The notes: generated from the sequence alone by a model not told the origin. A stretch of 64,000 nt of DNA from CAIKNB01 sp964415965 (GCA_964415965.1 CAYQCK010000003.1:62001-126000); one strand, 5' to 3'; shown: positions 14,583 through 27,276, numbered from the stretch's first letter. Program-made: numbers and translations.

Positions 14583-16046
14583 ATGAAACTCGCGACCATG
14601 GGAACGGTCTTGGGCGGCGCACCTTCGGGCGGCGCTTACGTCGACATCAACCAGGAGGAACAAAGCCGGCTTTTCGAAGCCGGGACCGGTGTGGTCAAGA
14701 GCGTGTTCACCGCCGGAGCAATCGGGCTGGGCATCGTCATCCTCTTGGCGGCGTTGAGCGGCCTCGAGCCGAACTCGCCTCGAGGCGACTACCGGCTGGA
14801 AGATTGGCAAGATGGCGACTATTCCGGGATGCCCAAATGGCGACAATTGCTCTCAGGCCATCGGCACATGCTGCTGGGTACGATGGACTTCGTAAGAACC
14901 AGCGATGGCGAATTCTTCGGCGTCTGTCTGGACGAATCGCTCTGGGTCAGGATTGGGGAAGACGAGGTGGAGGTACCCATCAAGCGCATCGTCAGCCTGG
15001 ATATCAAGACCTGCGAATGCTCGAAATGCCGGTTGAGCAAACATGACGACAAATGGGGTTGGCAGATGCAAATCGACCTGCTCGACGGCTCGGTCATCAA
15101 GCACGCGCAAATCACCCGTCCAGTGAGCTATGCCACCGTGGTCGGCGTCCGCAAGTTCTGCTTCGAACACACCTTGCCACCATCGGATGACAGACTGAAT
15201 CAGTTCCTAGAGCAAAACAAAATTCCTGTTCAGCACAGGAACCTGTACACAAACGAAGCCCAATATCACCATCTGCGACGCAACATCCCCTTCCGCTGCT
15301 TCAGCATCAAGGGTTTGATGCCGTCCGAAATCGCGGATTTGGCGAAACGCCTGCAAACGGCCATCCAAACCCACTCGGCGCAAATCACGGAAGTCGTCGG
15401 GAACAAGATCCTCGAGGATTTCTACGGCGCAATCCCGAAATCGCTCGAGCGGCTGCCCAACCCCGACGCGCTTCTACGACCCGAAGATGCACAGGCTGCC
15501 GCCAAAGACGACGCACCTGAACCGAAGCCGGAAAAACCCAGCATCTTCCGTTCATTCACGGAATGGCTCTCTGGAGACGATTCCCCTCCTCCTCGACTTG
15601 GTGGTTTGGATGAAAGGACTTACTCGGCTGAAAATGCATCACTTTTCGGCCCGCCAGGATACCTACTCATCACCGCCGAAGGCATGAGCTACAGAGACGA
15701 CAGCGATGGCCACATGCGATGCAGGCTCAGCCCCGATTGTTGGGACAGGTGGGAAATGAACCGCGTTCGGTTCAGCAACCATGCTATCGCGTCTCTTAAT
15801 CCTGCCGGCGATACCACCATCGGCGATTATTTCGGGGACATTACTCTCGAGAACTCCGGAATCACCCCCATGAGCCGCATCTCTCGGGTTGTCCGAATGG
15901 GTTACCGTTCCCGTGAAGAATTCATTCGGCTGACAACCGGATATTTCTCGAAAAAAATGTCCGTCGATATCAAAATCGACAAGCCCGTGCGCTTCGGCCC
16001 CTACACCCTGTCCTACGTGCCGCCGGACAGGAGCAGGAAAGCCTGA
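14583..16046 (+). CDS. Hypothetical membrane protein
   Basis: 487 residues from ATG 14583, preceded by GGGAGA; the in-frame upstream start lies in the promoter. One transmembrane helix at about 37-57 separates a short N-terminal part from a large, probably soluble domain. A CECSKC motif near 145 could bind a metal. The middle (about 300-350) is a Pro/Glu/Lys-rich linker. I recognise no family. Start and stop are well separated from both neighbours, so it is monocistronic. Confidence 0.75.
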   Translation: MKLATMGTVLGGAPSGGAYVDINQEEQSRLFEAGTGVVKSVFTAGAIGLGIVILLAALSGLEPNSPRGDYRLEDWQDGDYSGMPKWRQLLSGHRHMLLGTMDFVRTSDGEFFGVCLDESLWVRIGEDEVEVPIKRIVSLDIKTCECSKCRLSKHDDKWGWQMQIDLLDGSVIKHAQITRPVSYATVVGVRKFCFEHTLPPSDDRLNQFLEQNKIPVQHRNLYTNEAQYHHLRRNIPFRCFSIKGLMPSEIADLAKRLQTAIQTHSAQITEVVGNKILEDFYGAIPKSLERLPNPDALLRPEDAQAAAKDDAPEPKPEKPSIFRSFTEWLSGDDSPPPRLGGLDERTYSAENASLFGPPGYLLITAEGMSYRDDSDGHMRCRLSPDCWDRWEMNRVRFSNHAIASLNPAGDTTIGDYFGDITLENSGITPMSRISRVVRMGYRSREEFIRLTTGYFSKKMSVDIKIDKPVRFGPYTLSYVPPDRSRKA

Positions 16047-16286
16047 TGGATTACGCGGCATCACCCGGGCTCGCTGGAACAAAATCCAGATATTGGGACG
16101 ATATTAATAATCCCGTCCCCGGCTCGGGAAGGCGACGACAGCTGGCGCGACCTGACGCCCGCCTAGCCTCCACTCAGGTACCCGCCCCCCAAAGACCTTG
16201 GGATGTACTCACCCGCCATGAAGTTTTCCATGCAATGTGGAATGCGTTACGGTGGGTTTTTACGTTCACGGATTTTTCTGCCTACC
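16047..16286. other. Intergenic region without recognised genes
   Basis: Gap between the membrane protein and the rpoC terminator. I see no SD-led frame and no clear RNA element here. Confidence 0.5.
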
Positions 16287-16311
16287 GAAAAGGCGGGCCG
16301 CTTGGCCCGCC
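16287..16311 (-). terminator. rpoBC operon terminator
   Basis: GGCGGGCC/GGCCCGCC with a 4-base loop, followed on the minus strand by TTTTC, 40 bases past the rpoC stop. Confidence 0.85.
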
Positions 16312-16349
16312 CCGGGCGAACGCGAGGTTCGCCCCAACTTTTTCTTGAT

Positions 16350-20294
<3,945 letters not shown>

Positions 20295-20312
20295 ATGCGT
20301 GGTCGTGGACGG

Positions 20313-23300
20313 TTAGCTTTCGTTGGCCGGACCCCATTCGGGTTCGGCGAAACTGGCGGCCGGCGTGGGCCGCGGCCTGAGTTGGTCGGGTCGCGGATTC
20401 AGGTCCTCCAGGCGGCGGCCGTCCTTCATGAGCTCGACGTCCAGGCACAAACCCTTGAGTTCGCGGATGAGGACGTTGAAGGATTCCGGCACGTTCACCT
20501 TCTTGATGGGCTCGCCCTTGATGATCGATTCGTAGGCTTTGGAGCGGCCCGGGACGTCGTCCGATTTGATGGTCAGGATTTCCTGCAGGGTGTGCGCCGC
20601 GCCGTAGGCTTCGAGCGCCCAGACTTCCATCTCGCCGAAGCGCTGGCCGCCGGACTGCGCCTTGCCGCCCAACGGCTGCTGGGTGATGAGCGAGTACGGG
20701 CCGATGGAGCGCTGGTGGATCTTGTCCTCGACCATGTGGTTCAGCTTGAGCATGTAGATGTAGCCCACGGTCGGGTCATGCTCATAGGCTTCGCCGGTGC
20801 GGCCGTCGAAGAGCTTGACCTTGCCGTGTTCCGGGAACCCGGCCTCGACGAGCTGTTCGCGGATGGTCTGTTCGGGCACGCCGTCGAACACCGGGGTGGC
20901 GACGCGGTAGCCGAGCGAGTTCGCGGCCAGACCGAGATGGGTCTCGAGGATCTGGCCGAGGTTCATGCGCGAGACGACGCCGAGCGGCGACAAGATGACG
21001 TCGACCGGGGTGCCGTCCTCGAGGAACGGCATGTCCTCGACCGGGACGACCTTCGAGATGACGCCCTTGTTGCCGTGGCGGCCGGCCAGCTTGTCGCCGA
21101 CCTGGACTTTGCGCAGGTCCGCGACCGAGACGACGATCTGCTTGATGACTCCCGGCTGCAGCTTGTCGCCGTCTTCGCGGGAGAAGACGGTCACGCCGAC
21201 GACCTTGCCGTGTTCGCCGTGTTCCAGATACAGGGAGGTGTCGCGCACGTCGCGGGCCTTTTCGCCGAAGATGGCGCGCAGCAGTTTTTCCTCGGCCGAC
21301 AGGTCGGTCTCGCCCTTCGGGGTGATCTTGCCGACCAGGATGTCGCCGGATTTGACCTCGGCGCCGATGCGGACCACGCCGTTCTCGTCCAGGTTCTTGA
21401 GTTTCTCTTCCGAGACGTTCGGGATGTCGGCGGTGACGACCTCGGGCCCGAGCTTGGTGTCGCGCACGTCGATGGCGTGGTGTTCGATGTGGATGGAGGT
21501 GAAGCGGTCGTGCTGGACCAGCCGTTCCGACAGGATGATGGCGTCCTCGTAGTTGTACCCGTCCCACGAGAGGAACGTGCACAGCAGGTTCTGGCCGAGC
21601 GCCAGCTCGCCGTTGTCGCACGAGGCGCCGTCGACGAGCACTTCGCCGGCGTACACCTTCTGGCCCTTGTTGACGCGCGGCCGCTGGTTGTTGCAGCTCG
21701 AGGCGTTGGTGCGCTGGAACTTGGTCAGGTCGTAGCGGCGCACCGAACCGTCCTCGGATTTGAGTTCGACGTGGTTAGCCGAGACGGACGAAATCACTCC
21801 GTCGTCCGGAGCCAGGATGACATGCCCGGCGTCGACCGCGGCGCGGCGTTCCACGCCGGTGCCGACAATCGGCGCGTCCGGCTTGATGCACGGCACGGCC
21901 TGGCGCTGCATGTTGGTGCCCATGAGCGCGCGCTGGCCGTCGTCGTGTTCGACGAACGGGATGAGCGAGGTCGCGATGGACAGGATCTGCTTGGACGACA
22001 CGTCGACGTAATCGATCTCATGCGCGTCGACGATCATCGGCTCGCCGTTCTTGCGGGCGCTGACGCGGTCGGTCTGGAAATAGCCGTCGCGCGAGATGGC
22101 GGTCGTGGCCGGGGCGGTGGTGCCGCGCTCCTCGGTGAAGGCGTTCAGGTAGACGATCTCGTTGGTGACGTGCGGCACGACCGGCAGCTTGTCGATCGGC
22201 AGCTTGGCGAGCTTCGCCGCCAAGGCCTTGTCGACCTCGCTCCCCCCTTCGGCCACGAGCTTGCCCTCGCCGTCGCGGACGTCGACGCGCAACTTCTCGT
22301 CGATCGCGTCCTTGCCGTCGTTCTTGGCCCAGTTCTTGACCTTGCGGTACGGGGTCTCGATGAAGCCGAAATCGTTGATGCGGCCGTAGCACGCCAAGTG
22401 GCCGACCAGGCCGATGTTCGGGCCTTCGGACGAGGCGATCGGGCAAATGCGGCCGTAGTGGGTGCGGTGCACGTCGCGGACGTCGAAGCCGGCGCGTTCG
22501 CGCGACAGGCCTCCGGGGCCCATGGCCGACAGGCGGCGGCGATGTTCGAGCTCGGCCAGCGGATTGGTCTGGTCCATGAACTGCGACAGCTGGGAGCTCA
22601 TGAAGAACTCGCGCACCGCGCCGATGACCGGACGGGCGTTGATGAGCTTGGCCGGCGACAGCTGGGTGATGTCCTGCGTGGACATGCGGTCCTTGACGAT
22701 GCGCTCCATGCGCGCGAGGCCGATGCGGAAACGGCTCTGCGCCAGCTCGCCGATGGCGCGCACGCGGCGGTTGCCCAAATGGTCGATGTCATCCGGCTCT
22801 TCCTGCATGTTGTTGAGGCGGATGATCTCCTTGATGATCAGGACCAGGTCCTCCTTGCTCAGGATGCGGTTCTCTTCCTTGGCCACATCCTCGATGACGA
22901 CCGGGATTCCGAAACGCTGGTTGAACTTGTAGCGGCCGACGGCACCCAGGTCGTAGCGCTCGAACTTGAAGAACATCGCGTGGATGAGCGACTTGGCGTT
23001 GTCCGCCGTGGCCATGTCGCCCGGGCGGATGCGCTTATAGACCTCAATCAGGCCTTCGTCCTCGTTCGAAGCCGCGTCCTTGGCCAGGGTGGCCTCGATG
23101 TAGTGGTTGAGCGGATGGATGTCGACGGAGGTGAAGAGTTCCGCGATTTCCTCGTTGGTGCTGTAACCGAAAGCGCGCAAAAGCGAGGAAGCGGCCACCT
23201 TGCGCTTGCGGTCGATCTTGACCCAGATGACGTTGTTGGCGTCCGTCTCGAACTCAAGCCAGGCACCGCGGTTCGGGATGACCTTAGCCCCGTAATAGCG

Positions 23301-23771
23301 GCGGTTGCGCAGCAGCTCGGCCACGAAGAACGCGCCGGCGGAACGCACCAGCTGCGATACGACGCAGCGCTCGATGCCGTTCACGATGAACGTACCGCGC
23401 TCGGTCATGACCGGCAGGTCGCCCAGGTAGACCTCCTGCTCCTTGTTCTCTCCCGTGCGCTTGTTGACCAGGCTCGTCTTGACGCGCAACGGAGCGTCGA
23501 ACGTGATGTTCTTGGCCTTCGACGTCTTCTCGTCGAATTTGGGCTCGTCGATGAAATAATCGACGAACGACAGCTCGAGGTCGCGGCCGATGAAGTCCTT
23601 GATCGGCGATATCTCCTTGAGGAGGTCGCGGATGCCGGTCTCGAGGAACCAGCGGTAGCTCTGCTTCTGGATCTCGATGAGGTCCGGCAGGGCCATGGCG
23701 TCGCGTGACGCGGTGAAGTAACGCCGCTCAGCCTCGGTGGGCGTCTGGCGGCGGAATACCGTCTTAGGCAT
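20313..23771 (-). CDS. rpoB: RNA polymerase subunit beta
   Basis: 1152 residues. The rifampicin region keeps susceptible-type residues: SQLSQFMDQTNPL, the histidine in LEHRRRLS and the serine after it. Unusually, the normally invariant CPIETPEGPN reads CPIASSEGPN. The C-terminus has the flap-to-clamp segment GGQRFGEMEVWALEAYGAA. First gene of rpoB-rpoC; no rplJL is upstream. It is preceded by a roughly 190-base leader with hairpins but I found no convincing -35/-10 pair. Confidence 0.99.
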   Translation of the reverse strand: MPKTVFRRQTPTEAERRYFTASRDAMALPDLIEIQKQSYRWFLETGIRDLLKEISPIKDFIGRDLELSFVDYFIDEPKFDEKTSKAKNITFDAPLRVKTSLVNKRTGENKEQEVYLGDLPVMTERGTFIVNGIERCVVSQLVRSAGAFFVAELLRNRRYYGAKVIPNRGAWLEFETDANNVIWVKIDRKRKVAASSLLRAFGYSTNEEIAELFTSVDIHPLNHYIEATLAKDAASNEDEGLIEVYKRIRPGDMATADNAKSLIHAMFFKFERYDLGAVGRYKFNQRFGIPVVIEDVAKEENRILSKEDLVLIIKEIIRLNNMQEEPDDIDHLGNRRVRAIGELAQSRFRIGLARMERIVKDRMSTQDITQLSPAKLINARPVIGAVREFFMSSQLSQFMDQTNPLAELEHRRRLSAMGPGGLSRERAGFDVRDVHRTHYGRICPIASSEGPNIGLVGHLACYGRINDFGFIETPYRKVKNWAKNDGKDAIDEKLRVDVRDGEGKLVAEGGSEVDKALAAKLAKLPIDKLPVVPHVTNEIVYLNAFTEERGTTAPATTAISRDGYFQTDRVSARKNGEPMIVDAHEIDYVDVSSKQILSIATSLIPFVEHDDGQRALMGTNMQRQAVPCIKPDAPIVGTGVERRAAVDAGHVILAPDDGVISSVSANHVELKSEDGSVRRYDLTKFQRTNASSCNNQRPRVNKGQKVYAGEVLVDGASCDNGELALGQNLLCTFLSWDGYNYEDAIILSERLVQHDRFTSIHIEHHAIDVRDTKLGPEVVTADIPNVSEEKLKNLDENGVVRIGAEVKSGDILVGKITPKGETDLSAEEKLLRAIFGEKARDVRDTSLYLEHGEHGKVVGVTVFSREDGDKLQPGVIKQIVVSVADLRKVQVGDKLAGRHGNKGVISKVVPVEDMPFLEDGTPVDVILSPLGVVSRMNLGQILETHLGLAANSLGYRVATPVFDGVPEQTIREQLVEAGFPEHGKVKLFDGRTGEAYEHDPTVGYIYMLKLNHMVEDKIHQRSIGPYSLITQQPLGGKAQSGGQRFGEMEVWALEAYGAAHTLQEILTIKSDDVPGRSKAYESIIKGEPIKKVNVPESFNVLIRELKGLCLDVELMKDGRRLEDLNPRPDQLRPRPTPAASFAEPEWGPANES

Positions 23772-23960
23772 GGAAAAAACTTGGGATACGTCTCCCCTTC
23801 CCGCGCAGGCCTGGAACAGCGGACAGGGCTGTCGGAGCGCCCAGGCGCCGGCGAGAAACGAGGAGGTATCTCGTGAATAAGTCCCGACTAAAGGACAAGA
23901 TGCGCGGACCGAACTCGGACACTAAAACCCTCCGGGCCTTACCGGCCGGAGGTTTTTCGC
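23772..23960 (-). promoter_or_regulatory. rpoB upstream leader with hairpins
   Basis: Contains several complementary segments (G-ACAG/CTGT-C, cacGAGA/TCTC) and a strong hairpin CCTCCGG/CCGGAGG (23929-23952). That hairpin has its best T-run (TTTTT) on the plus strand and a weaker GTTTTAG on the minus strand, so it could be an attenuator for rpoB or a terminator of a plus-strand RNA. Confidence 0.4.
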
Positions 23961-23969
23961 GCCTAATTC

Positions 23970-24361
23970 ATGGTCGTAACCATTCAAGTCAAGTGGACTA
24001 ACTTAAATACGGTTACGGCCGGACAAATGACGGTTCTGCAGGGTATCCATCATTTGGCAAGCCGCATCTATGCGCGCGGAGTATGCCAAGATTGGGCCAT
24101 TCAGTCAAGTTCTTGGCATGATTCCCGCATTTTCCCACTGTTCAGCCCAATTTTCCGTCAGCCTCTGCTTTCCCGTCCCAAAATAGGTTCGTTTCGCAAG
24201 TGACAACGGGGGTCTGGGGGTCCGCGCCAAGCGTGGCGCACAGGATAACCCGCGTCGGCGACACCGAGAGCGGCATCGCGGACCCCCAGGACTTTTGCTA
24301 CTTTTGGTCACAAAAGTAGACATAAAAACCCGCCTTTCTCCGGGCGGGTCACGGATTAGTC
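23970..24361. repeat. Intergenic region with nested inverted repeats
   Basis: No convincing gene. It holds a long inverted repeat (GGGGGTCCGCG near 24218, CGCGGACCCCC near 24277) and a perfect palindrome CTACTTTTG/CAAAAGTAG around GTCA near 24300-24320. The right end is the terminator of the nuclease-like gene. Confidence 0.6.
24324..24349 (-). terminator. Terminator of nuclease-like gene
   Basis: ACCCGCC (24328-24334) pairs with GGCGGGT (24343-24349); TTTTTATG follows on the minus strand. Confidence 0.8.
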
Positions 24362-24772
24362 TCAGGCAGCTTTCCGGCATTTGTCCTTGAGGATTTGTTG
24401 CCTCAGTCGGGCAGCCACGGCCACCAGGTTCGCACGGATGAAATCAAGCGCGTCGGTCGGCCTGACCAAGACGACGCCTATCTGGTAACCGCGCTCCTTT
24501 TCGAGGAAGGTCCGGCAAGCATCCACCGAACTCTTGATCTGGATGAAGACCGGACCGACATCCGTCAGGATCACCAAATCCTTGCCTTCCATATCTTCCT
24601 TGTACGCCGTCCTGCGGAAGCCCTTGATCCATGGCGGCAACGGGCCGCGGGACAGGGCGATGAGCGCCATCTTTTCCTTGGTCCTCCCGATTTCTGCCGT
24701 ATACCTTTCGTGCTTTGAGCGTTTGCGGTTATTCGGCCTCTTCTCTTCCCGTTCGTGCGGTCGGAGCTTCAT
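24362..24772 (-). CDS. PD-(D/E)xK nuclease-like hypothetical protein
   Basis: 136 residues. The first 35 are very basic (Arg/Lys/His). Then EGKDLVILT followed by a strand and FIQIKSS (about 60-83) resembles the core of Mrr/Holliday-resolvase-type PD-(D/E)xK nucleases: an aspartate on one strand, then Q-x-K on the next. The fold is inferred from this single motif. No partner methylase or helicase is nearby. It is monocistronic with its own terminator. It may act on DNA or RNA, or be an inactive relative. Confidence 0.6.
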   Translation of the reverse strand: MKLRPHEREEKRPNNRKRSKHERYTAEIGRTKEKMALIALSRGPLPPWIKGFRRTAYKEDMEGKDLVILTDVGPVFIQIKSSVDACRTFLEKERGYQIGVVLVRPTDALDFIRANLVAVAARLRQQILKDKCRKAA

Positions 24773-24967
24773 GGATATGGACCCTTAGCCGTTAACTCAG
24801 GGTTGTGGTTGCGAAAGGTGCGTACCTACACCGCTAACACAGCCAACGAAACTTAGCAAGCCCCGGATTCTGCTCAATTTAGAGACATTTTCCGGCCAGC
24901 TGATGCAAAAACCGTAAAGTTAATCTAAACAAAGCTAAAAATCATTTATCCATTATTTTATGAATAT
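24773..24967. other. AT-rich intergenic region
   Basis: Base composition drops sharply here (runs such as AAATCATTTATCC). I see no gene. The AT-richness continues into the strong promoter at 25019. Confidence 0.5.
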
Positions 24968-25010
24968 TTGGCTCAAATAAGCCAATTTTTATTTTAGCCA
25001 AATATTGGCT
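24968..25010. promoter_or_regulatory. Pair of palindromic sites upstream of a strong promoter
   Basis: TTGGCT-N6-AGCCAA (24968-24985) and AGCCAA-N3-TTGGCT (24996-25010): the same half-site in both arrangements, eight bases before the -35 box. A regulator-binding site is likely. Confidence 0.5.
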
Positions 25011-25018
25011 ATCGCCCC

Positions 25019-25047
25019 TTGACAAGATTGTGGATTTGTGATATATT
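25019..25047 (+). promoter_or_regulatory. Strong sigma70-type promoter
   Basis: TTGACA (25019-25024), 17 bases, TATATT (25042-25047): the closest to consensus in this part of the window. Transcription would start near 25054. Confidence 0.8.
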
Positions 25048-25053
25048 GATTTG

Positions 25054-25534
25054 TTCTGAAATGGCCGACTGTGTCCGAAACGACCTTCACAACAGCAACC
25101 ATCAAGATTCGAATCGCTACCGGAGACGCGGAGGAGAGAGATCTTGCGATGGAGCGCCTAGCGCCCACCGTCGCAGATGGCCATGGAACCCAGCTTCGTT
25201 GGTACCCCTCGGGGCCACTGACACCGCTGGCAGTACTCGGCCATGGATGGCAAAGGCTTCGGCCTCCTGTCATCCCCTTCGTGTCCCCGGCAGCGATTAA
25301 GCGACCCCTGAGGTCGCGGGCTCAAACATTCTCCCGACCGACGTGGAGGAGAGAAACTTGCGACGTTTGCCTCTGGCAAGCGGCGCGGTGGAGGTTAAAA
25401 ACCATGCTGACCGGTTCGTCGCGTTCAACGCGATTGAGACTGGTCTTACATGGGAGTACGGCCTCATTGGACTAGGCACACTTCGGTGTCGCCCTGTCCC
25501 CTCTGCGTCAGTCCGGAGAAATCCTGGCTGTCAT
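25054..25534 (+). ncRNA. Candidate transcribed non-coding region
   Basis: Lies after a near-consensus promoter. Two stretches share GGAGGAGAGA...CTTGCGA (near 25128-25149 and 25344-25366), each followed by a hairpin. The open frames here (from 25071 and 25343) start at GTG without Shine-Dalgarno sequences, and I do not trust them. It ends at a tRNA-like 3' segment. RNA class unknown. Confidence 0.35.
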
Positions 25535-25621
25535 GGCATTGCCTAGCAAAAAGGGGACGGGGTCCCGCCTTCCAAGGTCGCTAGGGATAATGCGCGGGTT
25601 CAACTCCCGCCGGTGCCACCA
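25535..25621 (+). ncRNA. tRNA-like 3' end (T-arm and CCA)
   Basis: GCGGG TTCAACT CCCGC is a textbook T-arm; CGGTGCC, A and CCA follow, as at the end of a tRNA. GGCATTG at 25535-25541 pairs fully with CGGTGCC (two G-U pairs), and CCTAGC/GCTAGG forms an inner stem. There is no normal D-arm or anticodon arm, so it is not a standard tRNA. Position 70 is G, which rules out the G3-U70 pair of tmRNA. It could be a tRNA remnant at an integration site or a tRNA-like RNA end. Confidence 0.45.
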
Positions 25622-25626
25622 AAAAC

Positions 25627-25643
25627 GGCCCGCCAGCCGGGCC
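25627..25643 (+). repeat. Hairpin before the first accessory gene
   Basis: GGCCCG/CGGGCC with a 5-base loop, between the tRNA-like end and the Shine-Dalgarno sequence at 25657. No T-run, so more likely RNA processing or stability than termination. Confidence 0.5.
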
Positions 25644-25667
25644 AAAGATCTTTCACAGGAGGAAAGA

Positions 25668-26354
25668 ATGTCGAAGAATTTCATGCAGTCGACGTCTGAG
25701 CTGTGCTTCGCCGATCGCGACTTCCTGCCGTCGTACTGCCAGGCGCCCGTGCGCCGGCCGAGCAACCGCTCGAACCCGGACGCGGACGAGGTCCAGCGCT
25801 TCTTCGGCGCCGAGGACGACTTCGGCTACCTCTTGTCCGCCGATTCCCGGCAGGACATCGAGGACGAGCTCGACGAGGACGACGACACCATCGACGATGA
25901 CACCGGCCTCGAGGAGCTCCTCGTGGGCGCTTGGGCCGAGCTGGATGCCGACGAACGCGAAGAGGACCGGCCGCTCCATCCGGTGCGGAAGGTCACCCTC
26001 AGGAAGCCCCGGCAGCCGACGCGCGAGGAGATCGAGTTCGAGATGCGCTGGCTGAGGCCGCGCAACGTCGCGCTCCTCACCATGGCCGAATGGGACGCGC
26101 TGGAGCAGCGGGCCACCGAGCTCTGCAAGGAGCACAACCGGCGCTACGGATACGTGGAGACGATCACCAAGTTCGTCCCCGACCGCCCGCCGCTGGAGCC
26201 CATCGACCCCGAGGAGGCAGCTCTCCGCCGCGCATCGCGCCGCGAAGCCAGCGAGGCCATCAGCCGCAGCTACGGCAAGGACGATCGCGCCCGCGGCGGC
26301 AACAGCAAGCCGCGCCGCATCCACGACGACCGCACGACGCTCCGCCGCGGCTAG
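25668..26354 (+). CDS. Hypothetical acidic protein
   Basis: 228 residues from ATG 25668, with a full Shine-Dalgarno AGGAGGAA (25657-25664); the longer reading would run through the tRNA-like element. The protein is very acidic at about 60-105 (runs of Asp/Glu) and basic in its last 40 residues, so probably partly disordered with a helical middle. I recognise no family. It is the first of six lineage-specific genes that, unlike most genes in the window, mostly have strong ribosome binding sites. Confidence 0.75.
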   Translation: MSKNFMQSTSELCFADRDFLPSYCQAPVRRPSNRSNPDADEVQRFFGAEDDFGYLLSADSRQDIEDELDEDDDTIDDDTGLEELLVGAWAELDADEREEDRPLHPVRKVTLRKPRQPTREEIEFEMRWLRPRNVALLTMAEWDALEQRATELCKEHNRRYGYVETITKFVPDRPPLEPIDPEEAALRRASRREASEAISRSYGKDDRARGGNSKPRRIHDDRTTLRRG

Positions 26355-26362
26355 AAGCTCAT

Positions 26363-26398
26363 TCCCACCTGATATCCCACCTGATATCCCACCTGAAC
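26363..26398. repeat. Three tandem copies of a 12-bp unit
   Basis: Unit TCCCACCTGATA repeated three times (the last copy ends AAC), just after the stop of the acidic protein. Confidence 0.85.
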
Positions 26399-26399
26399 G

Positions 26400-26460
26400 C
26401 TGAACTCCCAACTCGAGTTCAGCCATCCCCTCGAGACCAAGACCTTGTCGTGGTCTCGAG
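26400..26460. repeat. Two consecutive perfect hairpins
   Basis: CTGAACTC/GAGTTCAG (26400-26422) and CTCGAGACCA/TGGTCTCGAG (26430-26460). Neither has a T-run. They lie between the acidic protein and the next Shine-Dalgarno sequence. Confidence 0.75.
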
Positions 26461-26484
26461 CAGGACTGAAGAAAGGAGAGTGAA

Positions 26485-26751
26485 TTGAAAACCAATAGCA
26501 CCATTAACGAAATGGCACGACTGGCCGCCCAAATGGATACGGCCGCCATTGCACAACAGATCACCGCCGAGGAACAGCTGTACGAGCAACTCGAGCACGA
26601 AACGCAACTCGGATTCTTTCATTCCCGCGCAGACGAGAAAACGACCGTCGAGCTGCGCGACATGGTCGTCGAGCGGCTGTTCGCACTTCGCGAGGAGCTC
26701 AAGCGTCGAAATTCCGCGAAGCCGCCGGCCAGACCACACAACTGCTCGTGA
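26485..26751 (+). CDS. Small helical protein with TTG start
   Basis: 88 residues. GGAG (26475-26478) precedes TTG at 26485; a nearby GTG runs into a stop after one codon, so TTG is the start. The sequence (MKTNSTINEMARLAAQ and on) is amphipathic and Glu/Gln/Leu-rich, likely one long helix or coiled coil, with a basic tail. I recognise no family. Second gene of the accessory group; the spacing and hairpins suggest a shared message with its neighbours. Confidence 0.65.
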   Translation: MKTNSTINEMARLAAQMDTAAIAQQITAEEQLYEQLEHETQLGFFHSRADEKTTVELRDMVVERLFALREELKRRNSAKPPARPHNCS

Positions 26752-27077
26752 TATCAACCCGCAACGAAAGGAGAGGTGCCCTGAGACTCATCGTGCATCG
26801 CTGAAATGCGTACGGGTCCCGCAACCCTGATGCCGAAGGCCGCCGCACAAGACGGCGTGACCTGAATCGGCTCACATGGACCTTGCACCTTCTCCGTCCA
26901 CAACGGAGAACTCGCAGCCGAACTGGGCTGCGCTCGCTGGAGAGAAGAATGAGGTGAAAGCCCTCAACGATGTGTCGATTGCGGCTCCAATCCGGACCCG
27001 CAGCCACACGTCGAGTCTCGACTCCAGCGCCCATCCGAGGGCACGAAAAATTCGCGCCTTCAGATGGAGGGAGAAAA
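26752..27077. other. Gap within the accessory group
   Basis: About 325 bases. GGAGAGGTG and GGAGAGAAGAATG look like start sites, but both run into stops within three codons. Possibly decayed genes; I see nothing else. Confidence 0.4.
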
Positions 27078-27242
27078 ATGAGCCAAACGACCAAGCAGGA
27101 AGAACCCCGCGACCAGTTCACTCTCAACGTCATCGCGTGGATCCAGGACCTCGTCCGCGGAACCACGGCGCTCGACACCCGGCGACAGGAGGAGGAGTTC
27201 CAGCAGCTCCTCAACCAGCCGCTCGAGACCTTCGAGCACTGA
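27078..27242 (+). CDS. Small hypothetical protein (54 residues)
   Basis: Starts at ATG 27078 after GGAGGGAG. The 54 residues (MSQTTKQEEPRDQF and on) are charged, with one amphipathic helix (VIAWIQDLVRG) and a Glu/Gln-rich end. No known family. A perfect 10-bp hairpin follows ten bases after the stop, and an intrinsic terminator lies about 85 bases on, so this is probably the end of the transcription unit that begins at 25668. Confidence 0.6.
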   Translation: MSQTTKQEEPRDQFTLNVIAWIQDLVRGTTALDTRRQEEEFQQLLNQPLETFEH

Positions 27243-27252
27243 CCTTCAACCC

Positions 27253-27276
27253 GGCTGAAGCGCCCTCGCTTCAGCC
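27253..27276 (+). repeat. Perfect hairpin after the small gene
   Basis: GGCTGAAGCG/CGCTTCAGCC around a CCCT loop; no T-run. Confidence 0.7.

Noticed and set aside
25071..25546. Two frames starting at GTG (25071 and 25343)
   Set aside because: No Shine-Dalgarno sequence, no recognisable protein features, in different frames, and the second ends inside the tRNA-like element. I prefer a non-coding transcript.
25577..25595. Resemblance of TAGGGATAA to the I-SceI homing site near the tRNA-like end
   Set aside because: Only the first nine bases match; no homing endonuclease gene is present, so likely coincidence.
25054..25621. tmRNA
   Set aside because: The T-arm and CCA fit, but position 70 is G so the essential G3-U70 pair is impossible; no tag frame ending in Ala-Ala and no TTCGAC D-loop were found.
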